From assembly GCA_963675135.1 (NCBI GenBank), contig OY776123.1:6698501-6762500 (forward strand): a DNA stretch of 64,000 nt, given 5' to 3'. Every line of letters begins with the position of its first letter. Within the stretch, counting starts at the first letter, position 1. Below the pieces are notes generated by a model. The model saw nothing but the letters and a program-made list of their open reading frames with translations, was not told where the DNA came from and did not search any database. The stretch comes from Galeopsis tetrahit (Eukaryota > Streptophyta > Magnoliopsida > Lamiales > Lamiaceae). Shown piece by piece: positions 11,246 to 23,786 of the stretch. The translations under genes were made by a program, and so were the position numbers.

Positions 11246-11442
11246 ATATAAGATTATACAAGATTGCAGTATGAGAATACATACGCAGAAGATATTCTGT
11301 GTAATTTGAATTGATTTATTTATCACGGAGGTACATCGTATATATAAGATACATGTGAAGGTTTTACAAAATATTTGAATCTCAACAAACTCCTAGAATT
11401 ACTCCTAGAATTATGGTTTATCTCTTTGACTGATATTTGAAT
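11246..11442 (-). repeat. Copia 5' LTR
   Basis: Mate of 6377-6574. The tRNA-Met primer-binding site abuts its inner edge. Confidence 0.9.
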
Positions 11443-11775
11443 CTCCGGCCTAATAGCCATTCTTTTACAGATATGTTCTTTAGAGAAACTTCATAACAAG
11501 TGAACCAATTCCATGTTCTCCCCTTAATTTCGTCCAAGATTTTGTCCCGTCCCAACATATATTCTCGAACATTTTTTTTATTTCGCACTTTAATAGCACC
11601 CAAACAATGCAAATTCATATTTCGATAGCCCATTTATAACCCTTTTGTTTCCCAATGTTCCCGAGTGAGCTAAGAAATGATCCCTTACTTGGTTGTGTAC
11701 GTATAATGACACATTGATATTGAGCCATTTTTGTAACAATTGTATCAAATGTCGTTTGTTGCTCCACCCCAATTG
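11443..11775 (-). pseudogene. LINE ORF2 C-terminal remnant
   Basis: Two overlapping minus-strand frames resemble the tail of plant L1 ORF2 after the zf-RVT region: LLQKWLNINVSLY with KRVINGLS, then, after a frameshift, NKKNVREYM, KILDEIKGRTWNWF and SVKEWLLGR. Comparable text in the LINE at 55-61 kb is IWKIWRARNDTIF and SIKFSTWKW. The fragment ends at the Copia LTR, so the Copia element may have inserted into it. Confidence 0.55.
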
Positions 11776-13367
11776 AAGTAAATAAATGAGGGTTGGAACT
11801 TGAAAATAAAGTAATGTGAATAGTATTATTTTAAAAAAAAAATAATAATAATGAAATTGAATAATAAAATACGTTTTATTTTAGAATACGCCTAAGTATA
11901 AGTTTAAATAAGAAATCTAATAGTGATTTTAGTGTTGGGTCGTGAATTGGAAATATGTCAATTAATTTTGTCTTATTTTGTATGGGAACAAAAAAGCACA
12001 TCTGGCAATTTGAATAAACACATGAGTATTGTTCATGACATTCAAGTGATATTATCCTATAACCAATATTGATATTTTAAGAAACGTCAAATTGAAAAAA
12101 AGAATAAGAAAAATGTAGTGTATATTCCTCGTTTACGCCTCTCAGTCTCAGAAAGGCTTCTATCTTTTTTAAATCTTGTGTGCTTTCCTAAGTTTGATTT
12201 ATTATTTTTAAATTATTATTTTTTTTTTTTAAAAAGGTACTAAAAAAGTGGTATAGAATAGGAAAATCCAAGAAGTGAGTTAGGCTGCGATGATTTGACG
12301 GAGTCGCTTTCTGAGGCGACAAATACAATAACAAATCTAATACTGTACTAGATTCTTTATTAATAAATAATCATATCAGATTATTACATATATCTCCTGT
12401 ACGTCGGGTTGCAATGTTGTAATTTCCGTGCAGAATGAGACACTTATATTCTCCCACTAAATATTTAATTTGGACTTCACAATGTAAATAATGCTGAAAG
12501 AACATGAATGAAGGCCATATACTTTTGTCTAAACATTTGAATTTTTCTTTATTGATTAAAATTCGGAGCTTTCTCAAATAAATCACTACTCTGTCATTTT
12601 TTTTCACCAACTAACGATTCAAACAGCCTATACAAAATTACCTATATTTTTATATTATTCCATAAAACTAGTATTATGAGCAAATTGGAGTATTCAATAA
12701 AAAATAAGAAATTATTCCATAATAAAATTGTGGATGTGGATATTGTTAGAGTTAAGTTAATAAAAAAGTTAGTACTTCTGTCATTTAAAGGATGCCAAAG
12801 TTGGGACAGTATAAAAAATAAAGTGTCATTCAATTATTCTCTCATTTTCTTCAACTCTAGATAAATAAAATTATATATATATATATATCAACTCTTATTA
12901 ATTTATTTATTTTCATAATCTAGTTTCATTCGTGAGCATTCAATCCAAGATAGCAGGGTGTATTGTCTTTTGGTTTATAAGCAAAAAACAGAAAGGTAAA
13001 GGGGTAGTTCTTGTGGCATGTGTAAAGTAGAAAGGAGATGGCTCCATTCATCCTGGAAAAGCACATTTATGTACAGAAAAATAAAAGATAAAAGCCTGCC
13101 CACGAAATAAGAATAAAAACATCTCTGGAATCATTCAGGTGAGAACAATTCCAATTGACACTTATTCAGCCCTGTGTTTAAACGGTTTCATCATTTGTCT
13201 CAATCACTTTGTCCTTTTTAGGAATCCACACATAAAGCTGCAAAGATTCCAGATTTTCACTGGAAAAAAGGCATCAAATTTAGCTAATATGTGTCTCTCT
13301 CTATGTGTATATATGAGTTAGTCTGTATATTTTTTGTATAGTTGATACTACATTGAATGTATGCACA
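11776..13367. other. Gene-free AT-rich spacer
   Basis: No coding region, RNA gene or clear transposon end seen. A TA dinucleotide run lies near 12869-12888. Short open frames here have no recognisable motifs. Confidence 0.5.
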
Positions 13368-13631
13368 TAGAGTTATTAAACGAATCGAGATGCCCGTGAG
13401 CTCGGCTCGATAAGGCTCGAGCTCGTTAGATACTCGATTTACTACCAAGACAGCTCAAGCTCGAATTGTTAGACTCGATATCTATTTTTTTTCTTTTAAT
13501 TCCATTAGTCTCAATAGGCTCGTTAGACTCTTTAACGAACTGAGCCGAGCTCGTTTCTTAGCATGTCAATGTTATCGAGCCGAGTCGAGCTCAAACTTCA
13601 AATACTCGGCTAGACTCGAATAACAACTCTA
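13368..13631. mobile_element. hAT MITE (family B)
   Basis: 264 bp between perfect 8-bp duplications TATGCACA (13360-13367 and 13632-13639). Ends are TAGAGTTATTAAACGAATCG and, inverted, TAGAGTTGTTATTCGAG. The interior repeats palindromic CTCGAGCTCG and GGCTCGA motifs and could fold back strongly. A relative with its own 8-bp duplication is at 36890-37187. Confidence 0.9.
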
Positions 13632-13639
13632 TATGCACA

Positions 13640-13990
13640 TATACATAACAAAAGGAAACAACCCCCCAGCCCCACCAAGAAGAAAGCAAAGGGAAAGAAA
13701 AAGTGATCAAGGCAGAAAAAGCTTCCCTTTCTCAGAAGAACTTGAGAGAGCCACCTCTAGGCTCTACATAACACTACTCTTATTCCTTCAAACTCATTAT
13801 GACAACAATGGCATGCTTATTTTCTTATGTTATACCCCAAGCCAATAGTAGTTACATTCTGTAAACTAATTGCATTCCTTTTTCATATGTGAATGGATTT
13901 CTTTGCAAATTATGGGAAATGAGATTATGAAATTATAACCTGATCAAATCAAAAATCAAAATACATACCAACACACAACATTGCAATCAT
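13640..13990. other. Kinase 3' flank
   Basis: Includes the expected 3' UTR of the kinase on the minus strand. No other gene or repeat recognised. Confidence 0.4.
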
Positions 13991-15966
13991 TTAAAAAAAT
14001 TCAAAATCTAAGTAAGGACCAGAATCCGTGGCACAATTTTGTTTCGAAGCCAAAGATGACTTCAATGTCCGATTGAACGAGGAGAGATCAACGGGTGCAG
14101 GAATCTGAGGCGGCGTTGTGCTCCGAATTAGAGCCCAATTTATGCTTTCAAAGAATGGATGCTGTTTTATCTCTGTGGCACCTCTTTTAAATCCTAGTCT
14201 TTTCTGAGGGTCCTTTGCAAGCAAACCTCTAACCAAATCCTTTGCAGCAAAGCTTATTGTGGAGCCCTCAGGGAACTTCAACGGCTGTCCGACAACATTG
14301 AACAATGTCTCTCTATTACCATTGCCTTTAAAGGGCGTCTTCCCATGAAGCAACTCGTACAAGAAGATACCGAATGTCCACCAATCAACGGCACTTCCAT
14401 GGCCGTCTCCTCTGACAATTTCAGGGGCTAAATACTCGTGTGTCCCGACAAAAGACATGGAACGAGCCGTAGTTGGCTCTGCAACGAGCATAGGCAGAGA
14501 ATCTAAACTCGTGAAGGTCGTTCTTTCGCCTTTAATTTTCGGGGGTTTTGAGGCGAAGAGACGTGGTTTAAAGCAGGAGGGGCGGAAACAAGAAGGCTCG
14601 ACACAAACGGGTAATTTACAAGATGGTTCGATGCACGATTGTTGGATGCAATATGAAGAAATTGTACAAACTGGACCATCACTGGATGTAAGAAGGGTGG
14701 GGTTTACTATGCATCTCAAGGATAAATCGAAATCTGATAACATAATGTGGCCATCTTCCCTCACTAAAACGTTTTCAGGTTTCAAGTCCCTGTATACCAC
14801 TCCCATCATGTGGAGATACTCTAGCGCAAGAAGCACTTGTGAAGCATAGAACCTATCAAACAAAGCACGTACCAGAGACATTTGAATCAAGAACTAGTAA
14901 TCTAAGAATAATCACAGAATTTTTTTTGCCAAACTAAATAGATAGTACTTCCTCTGTACCACAAAGATAACTACATTTGACTTTACACACAGATTAAGAA
15001 AACTCAATAAATGTAGTTAAATTTAGCTAATGTACCAATTTTACACTTGAAATCTCATACTCCAAAATCTGTTGAGCATTAATTACTCTTATTAATTAGA
15101 GGTAAAATTGACAATAAAACATTTAATACTAAAGTAAAAGAGAAAATGGAGTATTAAGTTTCAGAGCAAAATGGGATACCCATTAACACAATTTCAGCTA
15201 CAACATTGCATATCAATTGTAATTAGAATTAGGCTTCAAATGAATTCAAGAAAGAAACACCATAATCCAGTGACCATTAAAGTAAAAGTAGAGGAAAATG
15301 AAAAGTAAACCTTGCAGCTTGCTCGGAGAAATGCTTGGCCGGTTGGCGCTGCCGAAGCAAATGGAGGTCACCGCCGCTGCAAAACTCCATTAACAAGCAA
15401 GAAAACTTATCGGTTTCAAAATGCGAATACAGAGTGGGGAGAAAGGGGTGATCCAACAAACTCAAAATATCTCTCTCAGTTTGAGCTCTCACAACTTTCT
15501 TCCTACTCACTAACATCCCTTTATCCATAACCTTCATAGCAAAAAGACACCCCATGCCCCTCAACTCAGCAAGATAAACACTCCCAATATCCCCAAATCC
15601 CAATTTCTTCAAAAGCCTAAAATGCCCTAAACCCAACTCCCCATCCCTACCCTGCACACATTGTATTGCATCCCACCTGCTATCATTCCCCTTATGCGGT
15701 TTCGAAGGGCAAACAGTCCTAAAACTAGCCTCATTTACATCTCCGCCATTGCCACAACTGACAGAACTCAAACTACTCTTGTCACTCTCCTCCTCACCAT
15801 CATTTTTTATATCAACTTGCTTGTCAACGAAACCACCGTCGCTAATACTGGTATTATCGGAGCCAGTGGCAGTTATAGTGCTGCTACAGAAATCAATGGT
15901 GGGACTATTAAGGTCATGAAAACTGAGGTTAAGAGAAATGGGGTCGTTATTGGAGGTATTACTCAT
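13991..15966 (-). CDS. AGC-VIII serine/threonine protein kinase (AGC1/D6PK-like)
   Basis: A plant AGC1-type kinase of the group that phosphorylates PIN auxin carriers or acts in polar growth. Exon 1 is 15311-15966 and exon 2 is 13991-14852; the join restores EQAARFYASQVLLALEYLH and gives 505 residues. An acidic, serine-rich N-terminus leads to the kinase domain: LKKLGFGDIGSVYLAEL (P-loop), FAMKVMDK (catalytic Lys), VYRDLKPENVLV (catalytic loop) and DFDLSLR, where DFD replaces DFG as is typical of AGC-VIII. An activation-segment insert of about 75 residues is full of Cys-Pro repeats (CVEPSCFRPSCFKPR). SFVGTHEYLAPEI is the activation/P+1 site. The C-terminus DFEFF matches the PDK1-docking FxxF motif. 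No defects seen. Closest subgroup looks like AGC1.5/AGC1.7 or D6PK; I cannot choose. Confidence 0.93.
14946..15165. mobile_element. Stowaway-like MITE fragment in the kinase intron
   Basis: Lies inside the 458-bp kinase intron (14853-15310). It shares long stretches with 42923-43181, for example AATCTCATACTCCAAAA, TTAAT-rich text and GGTAAAATTGACAATAAAA. The left end (TACTTCCTCTGTACCACAAA) resembles the CTCCCTCCGTCCCA terminal repeat of Stowaway MITEs. The right terminal repeat is not clear in this copy. Confidence 0.6.
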
Positions 15967-16252
15967 GATTGGAAGAATGGGGAGAAGATGTTTGATGAAA
16001 TGACTGAGAGAGAAAAGGGTGCTATAAAGGGAAGAAGAATGGTGGTCAAATGAGTTTTTTGGAAATTGGAGACGCCGAGGTGGTCAAAGAGAAGGCGAGA
16101 GAGATGCGGGCGCCAAGTGCAGTAAGCATGGGGAGTTAAAAGGGCATTCAAATTTGAAATCTGGTTTTTTTTTTTTTTTTTAGAGATTTGAGAGGCCCAA
16201 TGAATTTTGGTGGGTGGATTGAATTGGATTTATTTGTGATTAGTTGAGCCCA

Positions 16253-16274
16253 TCTCTCTCTCTCTCTCTCTCTC
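16253..16274. repeat. (TC)n microsatellite
   Basis: Eleven uninterrupted TC units about 290 bp upstream of the kinase start, in its putative promoter/5' UTR region. Confidence 0.9.
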
Positions 16275-18431
16275 ATGAATGGAACAGCTTAGAGACAAAT
16301 TATACGGGGGCTGATGACATATGCTTACATGTACGTACAAAACGGGGCACTATTGAGCTAGATAGGCTTCAAAATTAATTTAATATATTTACATTATTTA
16401 AATTTCTAATTTTTTTTTTTTGGTAGATCTATGACTCTAGTAAGCATACAAATGTGTGGTTTATCAAATTTTGGTAAAAATACCATCATAATTGACAAAC
16501 TATTTGAATTTTGAGTGATTTTGTTATATTTTATGTTCAATTGCATTTTTCATTAGTCACATTAGAATTATGTTAAAATTGTGATACATTTGCATTAATT
16601 ACACTATGCAATTGAGTGTACATACCTATAATTATTTTTATACTTCTTTGTTCCAATTAAATAGACTGATTTGACTTTTCACAAAAATTAAGAATATTAT
16701 ACTTTCTAATGTAATTAATGTATATGGTTATATTAGTAAATGAATTGGAAAATATTGTTCTATATAGAAACAAACATATATGAACAGAACATTCATAGAA
16801 GAAAAACAAGACTATTTAATGGGCACATGGGAAGTATATTCTTGTATGCTATTGGGCTCACATATGCAATTAAATTTTAAGTGTCTCTTGTATTCATATT
16901 TATTTATCTCACCTTATGTTAAGAAAATAAAATTAGATTTTAAGTGACTTGAATATGTTTTCAAGCGTTCAATTTAATTTTGACTGACCAAATTTGATAC
17001 AAATTAAATTAAAGTTGTGACTTAATTGCCTCATAAAATTAAGTGCATAGAGGTGTAACTCATATTTTTATTATTTTATTAAGTTTAGAATCATATTTAG
17101 GTCTTTTTTTTTTTAAAACGAGGATTTAATAAACTGTATTAATGTCGAGTAAATTGTAGTCGTATGCATATTTAATCCTTCAAACCTTTAATCAAGTGCG
17201 TTGGGAATTGGGATTGAATCGTATACAATTTAGTTAATTGTGTTAAATTGCATTGCGTGATTAATTACTTCTTCCAGTATCATTTACCTAAATCGAGGAA
17301 ATTCACTAAGAATTATATATGGAACCATTTTTATTAGGCAACCAACATATGAAATGTAAGGATTTTCTCGTAAAAGAATTATTATGTGCCAAATTTTACC
17401 TTATACTCAATAATTCATTACTCGGTCTCATTTTGTTTTTCCTTTTTGTTATTTGATCTAGAATTAAGGAACAATTTTTTTCCTTTACGAATTACCCTTA
17501 ATCATAAGGAAACAATTTTAAAGTCCCAAATATAATTTTCACTTAAAAGAAGAAATTTTAGCATACATAGAATATTGCTAGAAACAACTTTAGTAAGAAC
17601 ACAAACCAGACAAGTATTTATTACAGTATTAGAGTAAATTTTAATTTTTTTGAAAATCATAAAATATTGGAAAGTTCAAAATTTTAATTTTCAAAATAGT
17701 AACAAATGGGGACAGGTCCTTGAGTGAATTCATTTGGGGACAGAATTTTAAAGAAAGCATTAAATAAACAACCAAATTGGCCATCTATAATAGTAATATG
17801 GATATTATACCAACTTCGGCCATTTAAAACTTGAACCAACATGCCTACCAACGTATTCATTCATACAATTGGAGGGATTTTTTTTTTTTTATATTTTTTT
17901 CAAAATAATGGTAATTACTGGCTGCTTCGACAGCTCATAGATAAATTGAACTCACATCAAAAACATAAATGTTTAAATTATTTGTTATTTATTGTGTCGC
18001 AAAAATTGTGTATATATCAATTTATATTTACTTGAATGAATTGAATTACATTTTTTAAAGTTTATGCTTTAGGAGACTAGTAATAGAATCTGGCAAGCAT
18101 TGGATAATCTGTACTGGATTTGAACAGGAGTAGCGAAAAGGACACTGCCTTTTTAAATTCTAACCTTTGACCACTATGATTAATTTGTGATTTTTTTTAT
18201 AAAAAAAAAACTTATAATGAGTTGATGGAGCAATTAAAAAAAATCCTCTAATTGTGAACTCAAATGTTGTGTGTATATAGACAAAAATTGATGTACTTGT
18301 AGGTTATATACTCCAATGAGTTTTTTTTTTTTTTTTAAATCTAAAAATGTGTTATAAATATTCTTCATGTTCATACAACAAATAATCGACAAATCACGCA
18401 AAATAATTTCATTGGAGGGGCTATTGAATTA
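16275..18431. other. Gene-free AT-rich spacer
   Basis: No open frame with recognisable motifs, no RNA gene and no complete transposon ends found. Several homopolymer A/T runs (near 16409, 17877 and 18318). Confidence 0.5.
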
Positions 18432-18439
18432 GCACCATT

Positions 18440-19066
18440 TAGAGATGTATATCGGACTGATCCTTGTCCAATAGGATCAGTCCAACATGACTATGGGATA
18501 AATGGACTAGAGTCTTAATCGATTCATACTTAACGATCTTACAATTGTTGGGACCTAACCCTGACGGACCACGGGCTAAACGTGTCACTAACGGACTACA
18601 ATGTTTTTTTTTTTTTTTTTTAAATATTTTAAAATTAAAAGTCTCATTTAACATGTTAAACGAGCAAATAAAATAGAAAATATATAATTAGTTAATGATC
18701 GGTAATAAAAAAATAAAAGTATAATTTAAATACAATTTTAAAATTCATGGTCCTTAATATGGTCAAATAAACATCATAATCTAATAAAAAAAATAGTAAT
18801 AATGATTAATGGATGGTAATATGCTACTTAATGCTTATAGATAAGGTTATGGATCAAATGACCCAAATTTTATATATTAGCAAGTTATTTATTTTTAAAA
18901 AAAGTAACAACCCAGGCTAGCGGGATGGCCGGTTTAATCCGCGGGCTAACCGGTTCGGGTCAAAAAAGCTCGAATTTAAACGGGCCTCGATTCATGAATT
19001 CTAACCTTGTATTTTTTAGGGTTAAACGGGTTAGCCCGATTAGCCCATCTCAAATAAACATCTCTA
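18440..19066. mobile_element. hAT MITE (family C)
   Basis: 627 bp with ends TAGAGATGTATATCGG and, inverted, TAGAGATGTTTATTTGAG. The flanking 8-bp repeats GCACCATT (18432-18439) and GCTCCATT (19067-19074) differ at one base, suggesting an older insertion than families A and B. Subterminal GGGTTAGCCCGATTAGCCC motifs echo family A. No transposase. Confidence 0.82.
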
Positions 19067-19074
19067 GCTCCATT

Positions 19075-19498
19075 GTAACTTTTGTTTTTTATTGTTGTTG
19101 TTTTTCTTTAATGCTTTATTTCCTGTTTTATTTACGGTTGTTTTTTATCTTCCCTTTTATGTGTCCTCCTCCCCTGTTGTGGGTTCTTGTTGTTTGGAAG
19201 TTGCGTTTGGTTGATAATGGTTCTCCTTTGACACTGGTTGTCCATGGGTCATCTTCTATGATTTGGGGAGTTTGTAGCGCGAGTCGTAGTGGGCGACAAT
19301 TTGTTTCTTTTTCGAAGCAGATTTGCTATCTTTCTTGATCGAAGAATCCGATGGATTGCTTGTGTGACTCTCCACTCTCTCAAGATTGAGTTTGAAATAT
19401 GAGTCTTTGGTAGAGTTTATCTGTAATAGATAGGTGAGCGTGAGATGCAATTTTAATATTCCTATCTTGTAATTCTACCTTCAAAAAAAAAAAAAAAG
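19075..19498 (+). mobile_element. Possible 3' end of a polyadenylated retroposon
   Basis: A T-rich, gene-like stretch ends in CTACCTTC followed by 15 adenines at 19484-19498, like the 3' ends of L1-type elements. No ORF2 motif survives, so the class is uncertain. Confidence 0.35.
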
Positions 19499-20370
19499 AT
19501 AAGAACTAATCAAAAATTGATACCATATCCCAGTGTCTTTTTTTTTTCGATTCTTATGTTTCACTTTTCGTATTCCACTCTCCTGTATTTTTAATATGTG
19601 TATCCTTTAATATTATAGGATATTGATTATTTTTTAACATGACACATATCAATCATCCATAATGTGAAATAAGATGTGAAACGCCTAAATTAAAATATGT
19701 GATCTCATTTTTTCAGAATTAGCTCCATTTTTTTTTTTTTAAAAATATTACTCCACTTGTATTTACACAAAAGATTGTGTCTACCCATCAACAATCATTT
19801 ACTTGTATTCAAAATTGTCATTTATTTTATTTATAAGTTGACCTTACTACAGTATTACGAAGTTAATATCAATAAATTAATAATTTCATCCATTTCAATA
19901 AGTTCGGACTTTTAAGTATAATTCTGGAACATAAAATGGTATGAAAGTCATTATTTTAGATTATTTTGAACTTGAACAACTATCAACCACCAGAAATTAT
20001 TATTGATGTCTTGCATCAAAATTAGTGGTGCAAGTTTGAACTGACAATTTTTTCAAATTTCAATCTAGCTACCCAGAATTAATTAAGTTTTATAATCCAG
20101 ATTAATGAGCTACCAACCAGAGTATAGATCGGAAGCATACATGTTTTCTTTCTACTTGTTCTAACTGCAATCTAAGTCAATCTCACTCCAGTTCCTGTTT
20201 TAATACTAGTTTATTAATTTTAATACACAATCAGATCTATGTCTGATCCAAACATGTAGATTTAGGAACTGGGATACCGTTACGTTCATTTGTGCGCAGT
20301 TTTTTTTCCTTTTCAATTTGTTTGTTACTTATATAGAATGATATCTACCTTAGTATATACTTCGCCGATG
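19499..20370. other. Gene-free AT-rich spacer
   Basis: No coding region or recognised repeat. T-rich runs near 19541 and 19729. Confidence 0.45.
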
Positions 20371-20571
20371 AAAGCTATATATGAGTTTCGAACATAGAAA
20401 TTAAAAAATATGATGAAAAATAAACAAATGTATTATAAGTTATGTAATTTAAAAAATATAATGAAATTTGAGAGCTATATATGAGTTTCGGACATAAAGA
20501 TTAAAAAATATGATAAAAAAAAAACAAATGTATTTTAAGCAATGTAATTGAAAAAAATATAATGAAATTTG
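20371..20571. repeat. Tandem duplication of a 100-bp unit
   Basis: Two copies start at 20371 and 20471 (A(A/G)AGCTATATATGAGTTTCG) and share over 90% of positions by eye. Non-coding. Confidence 0.9.
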
Positions 20572-20598
20572 AGATAAAGTGGTTTGTGAAAAAGAAAT

Positions 20599-20827
20599 TG
20601 AAAGAATTTCGTCTCATCTAAAAGTACTCGTGGACCGAATTATCACCTCTTACCCTTTGGGAAAGAGGCCGAACCCAGGACCTGTAATTTAAATGAGTGA
20701 AGTTGCTTTCAGTAGGGATCGAACCTAGAATGTGTGGGCGTGAGCCTTTAGGCTCTGATTTCATGAAAGAATTTCGTCTCATCTAAAAGTTCGAACTTGT
20801 AGAGAAGTTGTGAATTAATTTCTAATA
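20599..20827 (-). mobile_element. TRIM retrotransposon copy with perfect target duplication
   Basis: Minus-strand member of the TRIM family whose intact copy is 36535-36830. Right LTR 20764-20827 starts TGAAAGAATTTCGTCTCATC on the plus strand and ends CTAATA. The left LTR survives only as 20599-20625. The internal part keeps the degenerate primer-binding region GGCTCTGATTTCA and the ACCTCTTACCC stretch. A perfect 5-bp duplication GAAAT (20594-20598 and 20828-20832) fixes both element ends and shows that members end in TA rather than CA. Confidence 0.85.
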
Positions 20828-21117
20828 GAAATGATTATCTTTCATTTAGACTAACCAAAAAAAAAAAGTTTACACAAAAACTTGTAGTATGCAATATTAA
20901 CCAATTAAGTCAATTGGGCTGAAAATATTGACTTATTAAGTCAATGGGCTGAAAATATATATTATTGGGTCACCATTAATTCATTTGGGTTAATTCTTAA
21001 TTTATTTGTCAACTAGCTCGCTTGTGTTCTAATTTTCACCAAAAAATTTAACCCGTTTATTTTACCAGTTTCTGTGATTTTTTTATCTTTTATTTTATTG
21101 ACGAACGCGGGATATTA

Positions 21118-21530
21118 AATGTAGTAATTCAAATTGTAATATGTAGTAACACACATTATTTTATGTAGTTATATCACAAACTATTTTATATAATAATACA
21201 AATTCTTTTATTTAGTAACCCCTTTTTTTTTCTAGTGTTTTTGTTAATGTAGTAACTCACATTATAATACGTATTAACATATATTATCGCATGTAGTAAA
21301 CACAATAACCATGTTGTAATGCAAATCATTTGATAAAGTTACATGTAGTAACAAACGTATATTCAATGTAGTAATTCAAATTGTAGTATGTAGTAGCATA
21401 TAATTTTTTATATAGTAATACCGATTCTTTTATGTACGGAGTAGTATTTTTTTCTAGAAATTTTATTGATTAAGCAACTCACATTATAACATATAGTAAC
21501 ATATATTATTACATGTAGTAATATAAAATA
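21118..21530. repeat. Degenerate minisatellite of TGTAGTAA-containing units
   Basis: The motif (A)TGTAGTAA(C/T) recurs about a dozen times with AT-rich spacers of roughly 15-40 bases (for example ATGTAGTAACA, CATGTAGTAA). Units are diverged and irregular. No coding capacity. Confidence 0.6.
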
Positions 21531-21623
21531 ACCTTGATCCATAATAATTATTAAAGAATATTTAAAGAAATAGAAAATATTTAAAAATTAAGGCCGTCGT
21601 AAATTGCAGCATTCGGCCGCGGG

Positions 21624-21862
21624 CTGGGGTGGTCGAAAACTGCTCGGAGAAGACGACTAAGAACAATTTCTGCTAGTGGGTGTATTTATAAAAAATATGG
21701 GTGTGAATTGAACTGTCAGTTGGTGTATTTATAAAAACCGGGATGGGGTGGCCGAAAACTGCTTGGAGAAGACGACTAAGAACAATTTCTGCTAGTGAGT
21801 GTATTTATAAAAAATATGGGTGTGAATTGAACTGTCAGTTGGTGTATTTATAAAAAATGTGG
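21624..21862. repeat. Tandem duplication of a 119-bp unit
   Basis: GGGGTGGTCGAAAACTGC (21627 on) and GGGGTGGCCGAAAACTGC (21746 on) begin two copies that continue through GAAGACGACTAAGAACAATT and ATTTATAAAAAATATGGGTG. A third partial copy of the GGTGTATTTATAAAAAATG end follows. Confidence 0.88.
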
Positions 21863-22086
21863 GTTGAACTGTCAATGGGTATATTTATAAAGAATGTGAG
21901 TGTGAGTGGCTGAAATGCATGTATGCAATATTTTACAAAAGACTAGCCCAAAAGTTTAATAACTGAGCTTGAGTGAATATATACATAAAAAAGGGTACTC
22001 AACCCATATAAAGTACAAGAATGAAGAACTCAAGTGATGATATTGTTGTACGTGCTTTCGTCAGGTTGACTCAGATGTGAACTATT

Positions 22087-22808
22087 TGTTAGCACGAGAC
22101 AAACATGTATTATGATCGGGGTTTATTACGTGTTTAGGGAGTATTTATGATGATCTTGATGATCTTATGAAGAACAAAGCAAGAACAAAGTAAGAACAGT
22201 GATGTAGCTTCTTGGAGAAGCTAAAAGCTTGAGAGCTTTGGGAGAGTTTATTGCTTAGGGTAGGGTGATTTTGTGGAATGGTGTAACTTATTTTACAAAT
22301 GAGCCCTTTTAGGCATTATATAGTAGTTTCTGGGGGCTGCCCGCCCTTTACACGTGGCACGCCCTTACTGGACCTGTCTTCTGCCCGAAAAGGTGATTTG
22401 ATGGCGCATTTAATGCTAAACCGCCTCTGGTGCTCGTCCTCGCCGAGATGCCGAGGAGCTGGGCCATGGTGGTCGCCGGAGGACCTGATCATCTAGGAAG
22501 GTGGTCGCCCAAACCTTCGAGGTGTGTGGTCGCCACGCTTCATGCTGTCTCCCAAGGCTTCAACACTTAGACTTTCTCTAGTTATAATAGGCGCGTGTTC
22601 GCCACTCATTTGGGCGAGCAGCTAACTAAACATGTGCTCGCCAACATCTTTGAGCGAGCACTTAAACATATTAAATACACCTATTCTATTACATTTTCTT
22701 GATCTTGTTGACTAGTCCGTCGCACGACTTTGTTGACTAGTCCTCGCCATGCAAGCTGGTGACTAGGATTGACTTGTCAAAAATTGACTTCTTTGACTAG
22801 GTATAACA
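22087..22808 (-). mobile_element. Probable solo LTR
   Basis: On the minus strand the segment starts TGTTATACCTAGTC and ends CGTGCTAACA, so it has TG...CA ends with TGTTA/TAACA inverted termini. A TATATAATGCC TATA-like site near 22315 is followed by a leader-like stretch. No primer-binding site, coding region or partner LTR adjoins it. The GC-rich U3-like part (22330-22560) stands out from its AT-rich surroundings. No target duplication was found, so the boundaries are provisional. Confidence 0.55.
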
Positions 22809-23786
22809 AATATGTTTATTGTCCTACGTTCTATAGACCTCTTCTATTGTATACAAATATTTGGATCACAACACCAAATATATTATATCAGAAAAATGGC
22901 GTATGTGGTTAAAAACTTAAAATACGTTATTAAGTATAGGTTGATCACTTGTCATCAAGTATATATTGAAGGGCATTTAGCTGCATTGAGTTGAATGATA
23001 AAATTAAAGTCTAAGCATTGCTGGGGTGATTATAAGATTGAAAATGATAATTTAGTTTGTGCAAATTATATACTCCGTAATATTTTTTTTTAGGAATTTT
23101 ACAAATTATAGTATACTCCCTCTGTTCACAAATGCTTTTTTTTACTCAAATTTTTGTTCGATGTTATTTATCTTTTTAAATATTTTCACCATCTTTCTTT
23201 TCAATTTATATCACCGGCCACACAATCTTTACAAAATCATTTAATTTTTCTTTTATTATTCATCTCTTATATGGTTCCTAGTTAATCCTACTGTGTCATA
23301 AATTATTTTTTACTATAGGTGAGCACTAAGGAGATCAGAAGATTCAAGAGATCAAGATTGATTATGGATTAATGTAAAATTATCTAATTTTTTAAAAATA
23401 ATTAAGAAGACATTTATGATTAATATAACACGATATGTAACCTAATTAATAGTACTAACTTTTACTCCAATCTCTTGTTTAAGGTAAGTAGTGATAACTG
23501 ATTTATGTACACGTGGTTTTATGACATATATGCGTAATCCATCCTCACCGTAAAAGTTAAGTTAATTTCCCTATGACTCCATCTATCTTCCAAAATAATT
23601 GACATTAGATCAGTAATTATTACAAAGCCAGATCATATATATTAATAAACCTCGTCATTCACCGATGTTTCAACCTCCAAACTTGGCTTATAATCTAACA
23701 ATCTGCTGCATAATATTTTTATATGAATATTTGAGATTATATATATATGTGTGTGTAGCGTTTCCAATCACTTCATTGCAACCAAA
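22809..23786. other. Spacer and promoter of the thaumatin-like gene
   Basis: AT-rich, no gene recognised. A MITE-type end (ATACTCCCTCTGTTCACAAA) is at 23113 without a matching partner. ATATATATATGTGTG at 23737-23752 lies 35-50 bp before the thaumatin-like ATG and could hold its TATA box. Confidence 0.4.

Larger units (their letters stand above)
6377..11442 (-). mobile_element. Young Ty1/Copia LTR retrotransposon carrying a nested hAT MITE
   Basis: Two nearly identical direct repeats of about 198 bp bound the element: 6377-6574 (3' LTR) and 11246-11442 (5' LTR). I count two substitutions and one 1-bp indel between them, so insertion is recent. Just inside the 5' LTR the minus strand reads TGGTATCAG, a primer-binding site for initiator tRNA-Met. 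Domains run in Copia order: gag, CCHC knuckle, protease, integrase, reverse transcriptase, RNase H. The coding region is broken by a hAT insertion in gag, a TAA between integrase and reverse transcriptase, and a TGA near the gag start, so the copy is defective. I could not identify a clean 5-bp target duplication. Confidence 0.93.

Noticed and set aside
13368..13631. MIRNA or regulatory palindrome cluster
   Set aside because: The 8-bp duplications and terminal repeats identify it as a hAT MITE.
13633..13848. Basic small ORF next to the hAT MITE
   Set aside because: Starts within the target duplication of the MITE and has no motif or plausible promoter.
21118..21530. CRISPR-like array
   Set aside because: Units are irregular and AT-rich in a plant nuclear genome; a decayed minisatellite explains it.
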